A DNA stretch of 64,000 nucleotides, from assembly GCF_000315625.1 (NCBI RefSeq), contig NW_005434578.1, forward strand, positions 23,779-87,778. The letters run 5' to 3'. The position numbers were made by a program, and so were the translations under genes. How positions within the stretch are numbered: the first letter of the stretch is position 1; every line of letters starts with the position of its first letter. The notes under the pieces were generated by a model, which saw only the letters and a program-made list of their open reading frames with translations, was not told where the DNA came from and made no database searches. Of the stretch, positions 44,568-56,142 are shown piece by piece. This stretch comes from Guillardia theta CCMP2712 (Eukaryota > Cryptophyceae > Pyrenomonadales > Geminigeraceae).

Positions 44568-45527
44568 TCATCCAGTCCAGAACTCCGCTTGCTTGCCTGC
44601 TATCCTCCTCCTCTTCAGCCACTGGCTCTTGCTGGATCGAGACGAGGCGCCAGTGACCTTGAAGAGCTCCCACGGAAAGACAAAGTAGATGGGCAGTATG
44701 ATGACAACCAGCACCGAGAAAAATCCAGAGAGCACCTCCATGGTCTGGAACAGGGAGTGGACGCCGGCGGGATGCTTGCTCTTCCACTTCTCTCCGTACT
44801 CGTGAACTTCATGCTTCATGATGTCAGCTCTGGTCACCTTGTGCCATCCTCCCTCCGACGTCTCAACCACTTCGACGGCGTTCTTGAACTCGTCGAACTG
44901 GATCATGCCGTCGCCGTCGGCGTCCATCTCCACCAGGAACGCATCCATCTCCTCCATCGTCATCAGGCGCTCGATGTACTTCTCCTCTTCGAGGTACAGC
45001 AGGGCACTTCGAAGGTCCTCACGAGAGATGGCGCCGGTACCCTCAGGGTCCCACTTGTTGAAGGTCTCGTGTAGGATGTGAGACATCTCAGCTTCTATGA
45101 GCAGCAGCTTCTTTCCTGCCTTGCTCTGGCTTTGTCTCTTCTTGATCATCATGGCTGAGCCCGCACGTCAAACATGACAACAAAGAGTTCATATCTCACC
45201 GTCAATGTGGCTTTTGCCCTCGATGGCAGCATGGGAGACACTTGGAGAGCCGAGGAGTACCCCAGAGCTTCCGAACAAGAAGACTAGTGCAAGAAGAGCA
45301 GACTTGAACAGCTTCGCCCATGTCTTGGCATGGTTCTTGACTTTTGACAACAAGTTCCCATTCAGCGGCTTCATGCTCGACTCCTTGGCTGTATCCAACT
45401 GAAACGCAGCTTGGCGAGAGCGCAATGCGGTAGTGTGCAGGTTGAGTCCTCTTCCGTGTTTGAGGAGAGGAATATTCGAGAATGCTGATGAGAGTCCGAT
45501 GATCGAGCAGATCACCAAGAGAAACAT
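44568..45527 (-). CDS. Plastid-targeted EF-hand membrane protein
   Basis: Exons 45527-45200 and 45154-44568 sum to 915 nt, 304 residues. The leader MFLLVICSIIGLSSAF has a signal peptide ending at Phe, typical of complex-plastid import. About 60 residues later comes a second hydrophobic stretch (ALLALVFLFGSSGVLLG) with SVSHAA after it, which looks like a thylakoid-lumen cleavage signal or membrane anchor. The mature part has one canonical EF-hand (DADGDGMIQFDEF, all Ca2+ ligands present) paired with a weaker one (DPEGTGAISREDL), and near the C-terminus a span SVLVVIILPIYFVFPWELF. A calcium-responsive plastid membrane role is inferred. The tail overlaps the 3' region of the small + strand gene convergently. 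Confidence 0.8.
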
Positions 45528-45930
45528 CGTAACTGTCCGAGAGTGAACCTGGAAAGCGTGCGTAAGCTACCAAACCGTATCTTGCAAGGTATCTGCCAGA
45601 GAGGTGTCTTACCGTGTACAGCATCCTATTTGCAAGAGGGTTAGACGACTTGCCGAACCTTGAGAGGGCGGAAATCAGACACGGTCTCCGATTCCTCGCA
45701 AAGGGGGCGATGGAGGGTAGGGGATTGTACGAAAGCTCACCTGGATCTGCGGGGAAGGGGAGTGTCCCTGAGGATGGAAGAGGAGGAGGAGCCCTTCTGC
45801 AACCTAAACAAGAGTAGGCGGTGTGGGGGTAGAATGCGAGAGAGATATCAGACAGCTAGCGGAGAAACGTTTTCGCTGCTGTATCAGGGGAGAGCATGGA
45901 ACAAGGGACGTCCTTACGGTCTTCATAAAG
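45528..45930. other. Upstream region of EF-hand gene
   Basis: No protein-like frame. GGAGGAGG and GGGG patches at 45760-45830. Confidence 0.45.
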
Positions 45931-46170
45931 GAACCAGCACCCCTTGAGAGTAGGTGGGGGGTAGGGGGTGATTTTCTTTTACTATGAGAGAATGGCGCCA
46001 AGGCCATCCCCATGTAACAAGATTTTCTTCGAGTCTTCATATATGAAAAAACGGCACTGCTTGATTTATCGTAAGCAAAACTCACTTGGGTGCGTATCAC
46101 GTACCCATATCCTTCTTGTACCCCCGTTATAGGTTGATTACTACCCCTCCATCCGAAAATCTTCATCTAC
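45931..46170. repeat. GGGGTAG-family patch
   Basis: Gtaggggggtaggggg-type sequence at about 45950-45970 and ctacccc at 46140, with AT-rich DNA between, like the copies near 3.7, 19.6 and 22.2 kb. Confidence 0.5.
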
Positions 46171-47191
46171 GGGATTTCTCGATTTTCAAGCTCATATTTG
46201 AACTCGGCTCTTCAATATTTCAAATAATACCTCATTTATTTTTCATTGCTGAAGAATAAAGTGTGTACATGCCCGAAATCTGCTTTCGTTCTCTTCACAG
46301 CTGGCTTAGTTTAGTTCATCTAAACCCGGGTTTTGCCAAACCTGTCGATCGCCCTGGATTAGTTTGCTCTTTGCTCCCTGATCTAAACCTCTGAGGCAGC
46401 CTTCATTCGTGGGCAACGGCTTCAGTTGTTGAGTAAAAATGAGGGATGCTGGTCGACCATCTTGCTGGTGTCCAGCTCCAACGGCCACAGTTCGGTACTG
46501 TAGCCATGGCGATAGAGACATGCGATGCTAGAGGTAGAGGGCTCGCGGTTATGGTGAGAGAGAGAGAGAGAGAAGGGACGATGCTGAACTACTGAGAGGA
46601 GGCACTTAAGAGACGTGGGTGGGACAGCGCTGACCGGGTTCAAGCTCCATCTACTGCGTCGAACTTCAAGAGTGTATAGCGAGAGGAGGAGCGAGAGGAG
46701 GAGCAGGATCGAGAAATGTTCTAGTGGGTGTAGTGTGACCTTGACAAACGTTGAGACATGCTAGTTGCATCGTCAGCTAATGGAATGCAACGAGTGAGCA
46801 AACGAAATGCAAGCAGTACTCAGATACTCTTGGATGTGCAGACCTCAATGTTGTCTTGATCCAATCATCGAGTCAACACGCAAGCAGGAAGGTTCTAACT
46901 CTTATCCTGAACCAGCATCTTTCATTCCATTCATCGTGGAGGAGCAGCGATGACACAGGGGGAGGACGCCAACGTTCAAGGAGGGAGGGACTCCGTCAAG
47001 ACAAGGTGCTGAAATAGGACTTGGGGAAGGGACCTGGGGAAGGAACTTGGGCTGTTGGCTGACGGGGCAACGTCAGGGACTCGAGATCAAGACCGCAAAG
47101 TCACATAGGAGCCAGGGCATCTGACTTCAAGGTATGCGGGAGAGAGGAGGCAGAATAGGGGGTGAGCCGACCCCATCAGGGGCCCCCTTGG
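46171..47191. other. Intergenic, no gene assembled
   Basis: AT-rich to 46300, then mixed. 5' exons of the coiled-coil gene may lie near 47060-47180: gacttcaag|gtatgc at about 47130 and an acceptor ccatcag at 47179 look like a splice pair, but no coding exon was proven. Confidence 0.4.
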
Positions 47192-48836
47192 ATGAACCCC
47201 GGAGTTGATGTCACCAACGCGCTGCTGAAACAGGAGGTGCGACCTCTGTGATGGTGTGCGAGGAGAATCTTGTGATGACTGTCTGTATCATGTAGTTTGA
47301 GACGATGATGAAGAAGAAGAGGGAGGATGAGTACTACAACCAGAAGCTCAATATCCAGAAGAAGCCGCCAGTGGAAAATGTGCTCGCAACGAAGTGCCAC
47401 TGGTTGTTTGACTGTGCAAGCAGCTCCCGAAGAAGACATGGAGGTTCTACATGCACGTCGGATCCAACGGGAACTTGTGGAGTGACCTCGAGCGGATGCC
47501 GGCGGAACGCAGGTTGGCAACCGATCCTATCATACCATTTGATATTGACTCGGTCGCAAGGCATCTGGTTTTAACCCCGACTGTGATGAAGGGGCAAGAA
47601 GAGCATATCAGTGAGATAGACGCTCGTTCCCTGTCTTTTGCTGAGGATGGGACGCAGAGCATGTTCAGCGACATATGGAGCAGGAGCTGGTCAGTCATAT
47701 TGACAGGATAGAGAGGGTCAACTGTGAGAGGAGTATACGGAGGTACGGGAGGGTGGGTGCATGCCTGACGGTCTCCTGAGCTGCCTTGTAGGTACGCGCT
47801 GCAAGAGCAGCAGATGAAGAACATAGAGATCTACATGCGAGCAAGACAGGTGAGGGAGACAAGAGCCTGCTGGAGTCGATGCTCACTGCTCGCGCACAGA
47901 AACGCCCCTTCTCAGCGCATGCTGCATTGCTGTCGCAACATATCAGAACAGGTTCGTGAGGCGTCGAGTAGAGGAGCCGTGCTGATTGTGTTTTCAGCCG
48001 AAACGGGCGAAACTTCTACCCAGGTGGCGCCTGAGCTCGCAGCGAGGACCATCCTTACCCTGCACCTTCAGGAGCATGAGGGCACCTGCCAGAAGGAGAT
48101 CCATGGTAGAGACCTGGAGGCATCAGCACAGGGACGAGCCACGAGTTCTCTGTGGAAGGCGAATGAGTTTCATGAGGTATCTTCCTCCTCTCCACTCTCC
48201 AACTCCAACTCCTTATTCCCATCCTCATCCTCATCCTCCCTTCCTTATCCTCATCCTCATCCTCGTTCACCTCCTCCCTTCCCCATCCTCATCCTCATAC
48301 TCGTTCACCTCCTCATTCATGTCATGGCATGCCCTTGACCTCTCGCCAGGTGCAGCGCCCTGCGTCAGCTCTACCCGGGAACGTCTTCAAGAAGTTCGCT
48401 TTCACCACCCAGCTGAACCCAGAGCAGTGGAGTGAGGCGACTAGGAGGCATGGCATCTGCTTCCCGATCGCAGCTCGTGACGTTGCTGGCAGGAGGCTGC
48501 GGACGCGGGAAAGAATGACGTGGGAGATCAACCGACCAGACCTTGCTGAGCATGCCAACGCACTGGCAGAGCAGAAGGTGAGGGAGCAGAGGAAGCGCTC
48601 GGGGTCGCACATGAAGTGACGGTCGGTACAGGCGGTACTGGAGGAGGAGTACCTGACGGCGAAGCAGAAGGAGCTGCGGGTTCGTTGGCTCTGCTCGTTG
48701 TGATGGGGATCTGACATGCAGCAGGACAAGCGGACGCTGGTCATGCAGACGATGAAGGAAAGACAGTCAAAAAGAGCTGAGCTTGAGCTCAAGTCAGGGC
48801 AGATCAAGAGCAGGAGGTAAGCTGGAAGAGAAGTTG

Positions 48837-48882
<46 letters not shown>

Positions 48883-49041
48883 CTGATTCTATTTCTGACC
48901 CTTCGGACTTAGTTTGATGCGGACGAGGAGCGAGCCGGCCCGGATACCCTGGCGACCGAGGTGATAGAGGAGGAAGCGGAGACGAACGAGACTGACGCGG
49001 GTCTACAGTGCGTGAACATGTGGGGAGGAGGAGAGATTTGA
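47192..49041 (+). CDS. Unrecognised coiled-coil protein
   Basis: Exons in phase: 47192-47236, 47296-47370, 47421-47689, 47792-47849, 47900-47951, 47998-48176, 48350-48577, 48632-48679, 48722-48816. After that either a stop at TAA 48817-48819 or a last acidic exon from about 48945 to 49041 (FDADEERAGPDTLATEVIEE). Charged helical protein with RFYMHVGSNGNLWSDLERMP, KRPFSAHAALLS and RPASALPGNVFKKFAF patches; RPxSA-type motifs are common in flagellar and basal-body proteins. No domain is named with confidence. The start may be further upstream (open to acceptor at 47179). It converges on the armadillo gene with about 60 bp between ends. Confidence 0.6.
48215..48320. repeat. TCATCC hexanucleotide-like repeat, intronic
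   Basis: Imperfect CCTCATCCTCATCC repeat within the intron 48177-48349 of the coiled-coil gene. Confidence 0.8.
48839..48881. repeat. GACGAG repeat
   Basis: About seven GACGAG units just after the donor at 48817. In one frame they read as Glu-Asp repeats, so retention of this intron would add an acidic stretch and then stop. Confidence 0.75.
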
Positions 49042-49103
49042 GTTTTTGCCGTTGTTGTCGCCCAAATAGAGTTAATAATCTAATGTTCTGAATTGATTCG
49101 CTC

Positions 49104-49306
49104 CTATTCTGCCCCCTCATCGTCGTAATCACTCAGTAACTGGTCCAGGGCCCATCTCGCTACCTGCAAGCTACGTCACTTCCTCCTCCCTCCCTCCCTC
49201 CCCCCCNNNNNNNNNNNNNNNNNNNNNNNNNNNNNNNNNNNNNNNNNNNNNNNNNNNNNNNNNNNNNNNNNNNNNNNNNNNNNNNNNNNNNNNNNNNNNN
49301 NNNNNN

Positions 49307-49348
<42 letters not shown>

Positions 49349-50569
49349 ACTCTAACAAAAGCCCCCTCCTACCTCCTCTCGACTCCCCTTCCTCTTACTT
49401 CCCTCCTCTCCGTCCCATCGCCACATCCTCTCTTTCTCCCCATCCTATCCTTCCTTGCACACTGCACGGACTCACTCTCGCCAGCTCGGCGATGGCGTAG
49501 AGTGCATTTGCACTGACAAGCTTGTCGGTGGGAAGGGACTCGGGGGAGGAGATCATCTCAAGAAGCGCTTCTAGGGCGAATCTGCGGCAAAACATCTCAA
49601 TGTAAGCAAGGGACCAAGAAGAGGTAGGACGGGGTCAGGACGATTGAGCTGCAGTTGTCCTCCGAATTCTCCGCCAACATCGCCAACGCCCATGCAGCCT
49701 GAGAAAGGTTCAGGTCGGTTCCATCCTTCAGCTCTCAGCACCTGCTCTTTCCCTGGATCGGATCCTGTCGCGCAAATGTGGACAAGAGCAGCGATGGAGC
49801 CTTCGGTGTTTGCAAGCGAGACTCTGTTCTCCTCGTTGTCTCTCACTACCTCAGCGATGCTGTACGCCGCTCGCTCTCTCGCCTCGTCCGACGAGCAGCA
49901 GGCGACCTTGACCAGAGCGTTCATCGCTTCTGGTATGCTTCCTATGCTCCTCCTGTTCTCTTCGCTCTCGTTCGCTAGCGAGCCAAGGGCCCACGCTACG
50001 TTGGCTCTGCAAGCGTGTGACATGGAGCAGGAGGAGGTGGTTCAAGTCAGAGAAACACCTGCAGTCGTCGGGTAGGTCGTCATTATCTGCCATCTCAACG
50101 AGCATCTGAGTGTCTTGTCAAGTCGCAACAATCATTACAAGCAGCGCACTGCTAACAGTCCTCGAGCTCGCCCTAGCAGCTGCTGGTTGCTGCTGTCGGA
50201 AGCCAAGAGGGCGATCATCAGGCACGCATACCTGAAAGGTATCAGCAACTCAGAACGGGAGAGCGAGAAGATCAGACACAACTTTTTTGATTTGTCACTT
50301 CCATCCTCGCACAGCCGGAGAAGCGCATCGACGGCACTTGGATCTTGACTAAAAAGAATCTTCCAAGCAGGTTAACAAGCGTCCTGAAGCAACAAGATCC
50401 ACTCGCCTGATAATCGTCAGACTCCGTCATCTAACGTGGCATCGTCAGGCAAACATCTCAAGAGCGCATAACTTCATACCATCTCCGCTAGCCTGAAGAT
50501 CGCGTTCTCAGGATCCTCCCCTGATAGCTCCCGTAGAGCCGTACAGAACTCCTCCTCTTTGTTCGGCAT
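49104..50569 (-). CDS. Armadillo-repeat protein (importin-alpha-like)
   Basis: Exons 50569-50480, 50359-50280, 50231-50150, 50105-50059, 50006-49742, 49698-49631, 49581-49476 and 49163-49104 sum to 798 nt, 265 residues. At least five ARM repeats are visible: DPSAVDALLRLCEDGS, ANVAWALGSLANESEENRR, ERAAYSIAEVVRDNEENR, AAWALAMLAENSEDNCSS, and SANALYAIAELARVARWALD. ARM repeats stack into a superhelix that binds peptides. The Trp/Asn spacing is importin-alpha-like, but there is no importin-beta-binding domain at the short N-terminus (MPNKEEEFCTALRELSGE), so function is open. The last intron (49475-49164) contains the 100-N gap; the final exon is accepted because phase and the ARM pattern continue. 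Confidence 0.8.
49207..49306. other. Assembly gap of 100 N
   Basis: Exactly 100 N between a CCCTCC tract and a CTGCTC repeat (49307-49350), inside the last intron of the armadillo gene. Confidence 0.95.
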
Positions 50570-51110
50570 GACCTCTTTCCGTGCCCGATGGGATCAACAG
50601 AGCACTGCCGTTTCCTTCATCTCAAAAGCCTTTGATGACTTTGACAGAACGGTTAGGACGGTAAGACCCGATCTGATGCCACTGGTTGTACCACTCAAAT
50701 GTTGTTAAGTGACCTCACCACACAATGGGCCTGTCGAATACTGCTAGCATGCACCTTTATCAAAAGAGTCTGGAGTCTGCCTCTATCCATATCCGACAAT
50801 AATTTGCCTATTCTTGCCTAGCTAGTCTCTTAGCATTCAACAGCGTGTTCACTCTCGCCCATCATGGCGCATCATCTGGCCCTTGAACTATCTCATGTCT
50901 GAAAGTACATATCGCGACAACTATCGCAAACGAACGTGTATCTCTCCACCCCTTTCCCATCCTCTTGTTACCCCTACGGGGCTCTCTTCAGCTGTCCCAT
51001 CTCAGCTTCGTCGTCTCCTTCCTCTCCCTCTCTCCTTCTCTTCCTCCTCGCTCTCTTGACATGTTGGCCACATCCCCTGCATTCCCTGCATCTCTGAGTA
51101 AGTTGTCGGG
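50570..51110. other. Upstream of armadillo gene, no gene seen
   Basis: Mixed then pyrimidine-rich sequence (50980-51060). Probably promoter DNA. Confidence 0.45.
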
Positions 51111-51112
51111 CA

Positions 51113-52170
51113 AAATTTAATTGAGTAAAACTTCAGGCGTTTGATTTTTTTTTTCTAACTTCGGAACTGCCGCAGTGCGGCAAGGCCCCGGGCCGCTTCG
51201 GACTGAAATCAACGCCGGGTTACCGTAGTACCGTACCGTCGGTCACCGGTACGGTACTGAGGGTTGCCTGAAAACTGTTGGAGCCTGCCGCGGCGGACCA
51301 TGCCAGGCAGCCTCCACTGAAGCCCGTCACGGGCCGCGCTCCGAACGGTCCAACGGAACTTCAGAAGGCAGAGCCTGCCAGGCTGTCACAGTAGCGGCCG
51401 CGACGACGGCCGCCCAACGACGGTTGCAAGAAGTTGCCCGTCACAGCCTTTACTCAAAGTTAAGTGAGATCCGAGTACGAAGATCGGCAGCCTGGACACT
51501 TTCACAACCGTTCATGATGATCGGACCGTTGAACTGCGGCCAGAGCCGGGCCGCCCGCCTGCGGCGAGGGCCACCGTGCCACGCTCACCGGCGGTCACCG
51601 GGTGCCGGCCCACTCAGACGGTCCCCCGGGCCGGGCCGGGGCGGGCGCGGCCGCCGGGGCGGCGCCGCGGCCCGGCCCGCCGCTCAGGCTCACAGGCTCA
51701 CCCGGCCCTGACTGAGTCACTACGGTTGCAACCGCCGCCGCCGGATCCGATCGAACTTAGAGCGCCGCTTGACACAGTCCGGCGCCGCAGCGCCGGCCGC
51801 CGGGCCGCGGCGGCACTGGTGACCGGGCGCCGGGGGGACTCCGGGCTGTCACCGTCACGGTCCGCCGAGAGTCAACGCGCCCGGCCGGCCCGGGAGGCCC
51901 GGGGCCCCGCGCGCGCGCCGCCGCGCCGGGACTCGCGGCTCGTCTGTGTTCAGTAGTCAAGTCAGTGGTTCCGGCGCCGGCGTGGCCGGAGCCGCTGCGG
52001 CCGGTGCCTGGCCGCGCCAGCACTCAGATTCGATCGTCATCGGCGGGTGATGGGGCCGCCGAACGTACGGGGCCTTGCAATACTAATACCCGGTGACCGC
52101 CGCCGGGTACGGTGCTAGCCTGAGCAGCCTATCACAGCCGCTGAGCCCTGCCTCTGGAACATATCCTGAC
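51113..52170. repeat. GC-rich dispersed repeat, largest island
   Basis: About 1 kb, extremely GC-rich at 51540-51960. The motif tttactcaaagttaagt at 51449-51465 matches 31438-31454 exactly and divides the island, suggesting two adjoining copies. The left end carries the related ttaattgagtaaaac (51118-51132). ORFs here are compositional artefacts (Arg/Pro/Ala-rich on both strands). Confidence 0.7.
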
Positions 52171-52258
52171 TCAACGTTAAACGTTAGGTTTTATGATTCT
52201 AGTCTGATATTGCTCAAATATATTTCGATCATAGCCTAGTATGCAGCAGCCCGAAGGA

Positions 52259-53179
52259 TTAAACAGACCAGCCGTTCAAAAAATCCATCTCTGCACGTGC
52301 AGGATCGTCCAGATATTCACCATGCTTCGTAGAAACCTCAGCTGCGTCATCGTTACCATCCATTCTCAGTGAATCACCAAGCCTCAATCTCTTATTCCAA
52401 CTAAAAGTCAGCGGCCAAAACATAGAATTCTGACTTGAACTTGAATCATTCCTTGGACTTTTTCTGCGTTCCATAATCATTGTTGGACTTGATGGTGCCC
52501 GAAGATGTTTCGTTACTTCTCGTTTGTCATTCGATTCTCTAGAAAATATTGAAGAGTCTGCCAAGCTCATCAGGCTGCTTGCTGGAATCCCCAACCGCAA
52601 CAAATATCTCCTCCGAAGCTGGAATGCAGATCGATTGGCCCACATGAGATGTTTGAGGCAGCTTGTCTCATTCAGTTGGAGAAACGTCTGTAAGCTTGTA
52701 GATTCCAGCGGCGTGTCATGCTTCAGACAACATTTCCCATAATCCATACCAACAATGCATCGAGATTCTCTAGAATCGTTGTACTCTGGACCGTCATCGC
52801 GTACTAGCGGCAGAGACCAATGGACCGTTCTGGATCTCAGTAAAGGGTCTACCTCAGGCGAGTCACTTCGAGCTTGTTCGCGGAGTCGTAAGCGCGGAGA
52901 AGAAAGATCCGTAGACTCTAATAATTTCTTGAAGGCCAGGTTTGAATGCGATTCCTTCACACAAAGATCAATGCCCTCCAACTTTTTGCTGCCGTGCAAC
53001 ACCCTCCCTGCTCTGACTGAACGTCGTCGTGGCCAAGGAGCAGCATTGAGAGACCATGGATACAAATCGAGCGAAGATGCAATCGGCTCTCCATCATGGT
53101 CTATGAATAATGTGCAAGCGTTCCGATGCGCATTCAATTCAGAAAGAATTGCAAGGCTATCGAAATTGTTCTTTTCCAT
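52259..53179 (-). CDS. Hypothetical protein, intronless
   Basis: A 306-codon frame from a proper ATG. It is hydrophilic and Ser/Arg/Leu-rich, without signal peptide, membrane span or recognised domain. Normal-looking local patches include NACTLFIDHDGEPIASS and CIVGMDYGKCC. Unlike most neighbours it has no intron, and it starts at the edge of the large GC-rich island. It may be an orphan gene or part of an element. The intact length in balanced-composition DNA is the main evidence. Confidence 0.5.
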   Translation of the reverse strand: MEKNNFDSLAILSELNAHRNACTLFIDHDGEPIASSLDLYPWSLNAAPWPRRRSVRAGRVLHGSKKLEGIDLCVKESHSNLAFKKLLESTDLSSPRLRLREQARSDSPEVDPLLRSRTVHWSLPLVRDDGPEYNDSRESRCIVGMDYGKCCLKHDTPLESTSLQTFLQLNETSCLKHLMWANRSAFQLRRRYLLRLGIPASSLMSLADSSIFSRESNDKREVTKHLRAPSSPTMIMERRKSPRNDSSSSQNSMFWPLTFSWNKRLRLGDSLRMDGNDDAAEVSTKHGEYLDDPARAEMDFLNGWSV

Positions 53180-53935
53180 GTTTCCGAGCTTCCAACAGCA
53201 TCTAGTCTGCGATCAGGGTTCAGGAATCTTAAAATCTGATGAAGTGCACGCGAGATAACAAACTCCAACAAATTTCGAAGTCAATCCACTTGCTTGAGAG
53301 CAAGATTTTTCGCGAAGCACGTCAAATCACAAGATATCAAACAAGCTTGGCGTGTTCAGGCAATTCAAGTGTACAAAAGAGGTTGAGAGTAACGGATCAG
53401 ATGACAATAACGAAGTTAGCAAAAGATCTCTTATTAAAGTGTTAAATCAACACAAATATATTCAGAGAATTAAGTCAGCATAAAATGGGACTCCGCACGA
53501 GTTTTGAGGGTCGTGAGGTTACTATGTCAGTGAAGAACAAGGGCTCAGACATGCGCCAACTTGTCAAGTTGAAGAAAAGCAGCCATCAGGGCATGCATTC
53601 TCCTCGCGCCGCCCTGGCTACGTACATCGCTACATCTCTTCCCGAGTCCCCCGATCCACCCGCTCCGCAGCTACAAACCAATCGTCTACGTTCTTCAATG
53701 CCCCTCTATTGAAATATGGTGTCCTCCTCCTCTTATTAGATATATCTCTGAGGCGGAGTTTTTTCGGTCCGGGCTTTGCCTGGCCTGGTCACACCGGCTG
53801 TTCGACCCGGCATGCAGGAATCACTGCCGCAGCCCGCCAATAGTGAAAAGAGTCCGCACATGTATTGATATTAGGATAACAGGAAGGCAGCAATCAAACA
53901 TAGACAGTCCACGGCTCCCGAAAAGAGGTTCCTGT
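53180..53935. other. Intergenic, no gene supported
   Basis: AT-rich, then a short mixed part. A 75-codon frame at 53485-53712 has an ATG but no features; too weak to call. Confidence 0.4.
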
Positions 53936-55620
53936 CCTGCTCCTTTTTTTGGCCTCAAGGGGTGGGGGTTTGATGACAGGAATAGGGTGGGATGACAGAC
54001 ACCGGTCCTGATACGTTACACCGTGAAGGGGGTTCCTACCACACCCCCAAAATCTCCTGCGAGGTGTACTACGGGTGATGGGAGATTTTGGGGAATAGAA
54101 CGGGTTTTACCGATATCCGTCCCTACTCCGTGGTCTAAAGGGGTGGGTCATAAATTTTTGGATTGGTTCTACGATGGTAGGGTAGCAATCATATGGTTGG
54201 GTGGGCTAGGGTTCCGGGGGAAACCCACAGCCGGGTGGGGTGGGACATGGGACCAAGGGGTACGCAACTCCCCTGTTGGGGGAAGGGGTTAAAAAGGCTC
54301 CAAAAGTACCGGGTAGTTACAGATGAAAGTATCATCATTTCATGGGGTAGTGACACGATTGGTAGGTGGTTTAAACCGACAGTCCGTGACGGGGTGGGGA
54401 ACGAAAAGTCATGAAACACAAATAACGGATTTGTGTTTGTAACGGAAGAAAGATATGAATATTTTGAGAATACGTCACCTTGAAAAGTTGAATATTTCAG
54501 CAAGAATATGAAGTATGTTCATTCTCTTTGAAAATAGAAGACCGTGACGTACCGGCACTTCTGTCCCTCTCCGCACCGGTCCTGGCCGTCAGGAAATCGG
54601 ATATATACAAGACTTTGTACTGCATTCTCACAGAACACGTACAAATGCTGATACAAATATGACGTGGTAGTAAGTGTACCTTTCGATCGAAAATGTGTAT
54701 ATAAATTTGGTACAAAAATAAAGCCATGGAAGAATAGGGCAGGCGCTTTGCTGGTAATGTTTGAAATCTTTGTACAAAAGTACTACGTTTTAAGCGCTAA
54801 AACGGTCCCAATAAATATTTTGGAAATTTCAAAAACAATTTTACTTCTACACCCCTCCGGTCGGATATCTGTACGGGGGTACCTTATTTCGATATTATAT
54901 TGTTTTTAAAAACACCCCACCCCCAGCCGTTACGCGCGTGCATCACACCGGTATCACCTGATACAAACTGTGGTACCTTTCGGAGGAAGAGATGTACCAA
55001 ATTTACTATTTGTCGGAAAGTTGTACAGTTGGTTTCTACATAGCTTAATATGTACTGAAAACAAGAAACACAGTACTAACTTTGTGGTATTATTTAACTA
55101 CCAGGAGACCATTTTGGTCCTAGAGAGTCTTTGTAGAGAGGTTCTAGGAACACTACCCTGAGTTGGGATTATCTCCCTGCAATGAAATTCGGTGGTGGGG
55201 GTGGTTACCCCCTACCCCCTTCTCCCGCATCTTCTTCTTCATGGTCAAACGCCGCAGTCCAGGAGGAACAGAATCGGAGGCGGGCCAACCCTTTATTCCA
55301 TATTGAGTTGGCTTGTCTGGTCTGAGAATATGTTCAGACCAGACTATACGGCGTGTATTCCAGTACAAATTCAAATTCTATCTGTACCTGCGTTTGAATT
55401 CTCTCGGAGGATGGGAGGGGTACTGCTACGCCAACTTTTTTTGAAAAGGTGATTCTATCTTCAGGGTGGGTGGAAACGATAGCCTTGCACCGGTGGAGGA
55501 AAGTACCCCTTGGGCAGTTAGGGGTGGTCAGAGGGAACACCCCCCTACCCCCCATTGGGCCCTTGTTTGGCTCGGTTTCTGTCCTCTGGGGGTCATCCGC
55601 CTCCCGCCAACCCGCCTGCC
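53936..55620. repeat. GGGGTAG-family repeat, longest copy
   Basis: About 1.7 kb with many GGGGTGGG, GGGGTAG and CTACCCC patches (53955, 54020, 54140, 54220-54290, 54850, 55190-55215, 55500-55560), separated by AT-rich DNA with repeated GTACAA/GTACC words. No coding frame is convincing. Confidence 0.55.
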
Positions 55621-56142
55621 TGCTCGCATGCACTCGGCTACCCTCTGTCACTTGTTTCTTGCTTTCCTCTCTTGTTTTTGTGTTGTTTCCATGTGTTCTG
55701 ATGTATTCATTGTATGAATGTCGTTTTTGTCCTGATTCGAGATCAATTTTCAATCGTTCTCGTCTTGTAATTTGCATCACCACATTGCGCCCTGAACATT
55801 CTGGTCAATTTGTGTGGTCTGAGGTCGTGCGATTCTGCTATAGTCTCTTGATTACACCCGCTCTCTCTTCTGCTATTGATACCAGGCTGCTTATTTCCTG
55901 TTTGCCACGCTGAGATCGCCGAAATCCAGATGTCTTTGCCGTGGAAATGCGAATTTCATCATCCTCTTCATACCCACTTGATCTTGATGCGATTTGATTT
56001 CTATGTTTGTTGCAATGCTTTGATTTTGTTCGATTCCCCTCCTAACAAATTTCTGACTTTTCTGTCGTAGTTTTTGGCTACTCAAATACACATAGATCCA
56101 ATCAAATCTCGTTTATAATTTTCTCAAGAACAACCACTCAAA
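55621..56142. promoter_or_regulatory. Upstream region of HMG-box gene
   Basis: T-rich leader. TTTATAAT at 56112-56119 lies about 24 bp before the ATG at 56143, and a CACTCAAA pyrimidine/purine block directly precedes it. A TATA-like role is possible, but the distance to the ATG is very short. Confidence 0.3.

Noticed and set aside
51576-51956. Arg/Pro/Ala-rich frames on both strands
   Set aside because: Product of extreme GC content in the island; equally long on the opposite strand.
53485-53712. 75-codon + strand frame as a gene
   Set aside because: ATG present, but no recognisable features, splice partners or paralogue; kept as unannotated.
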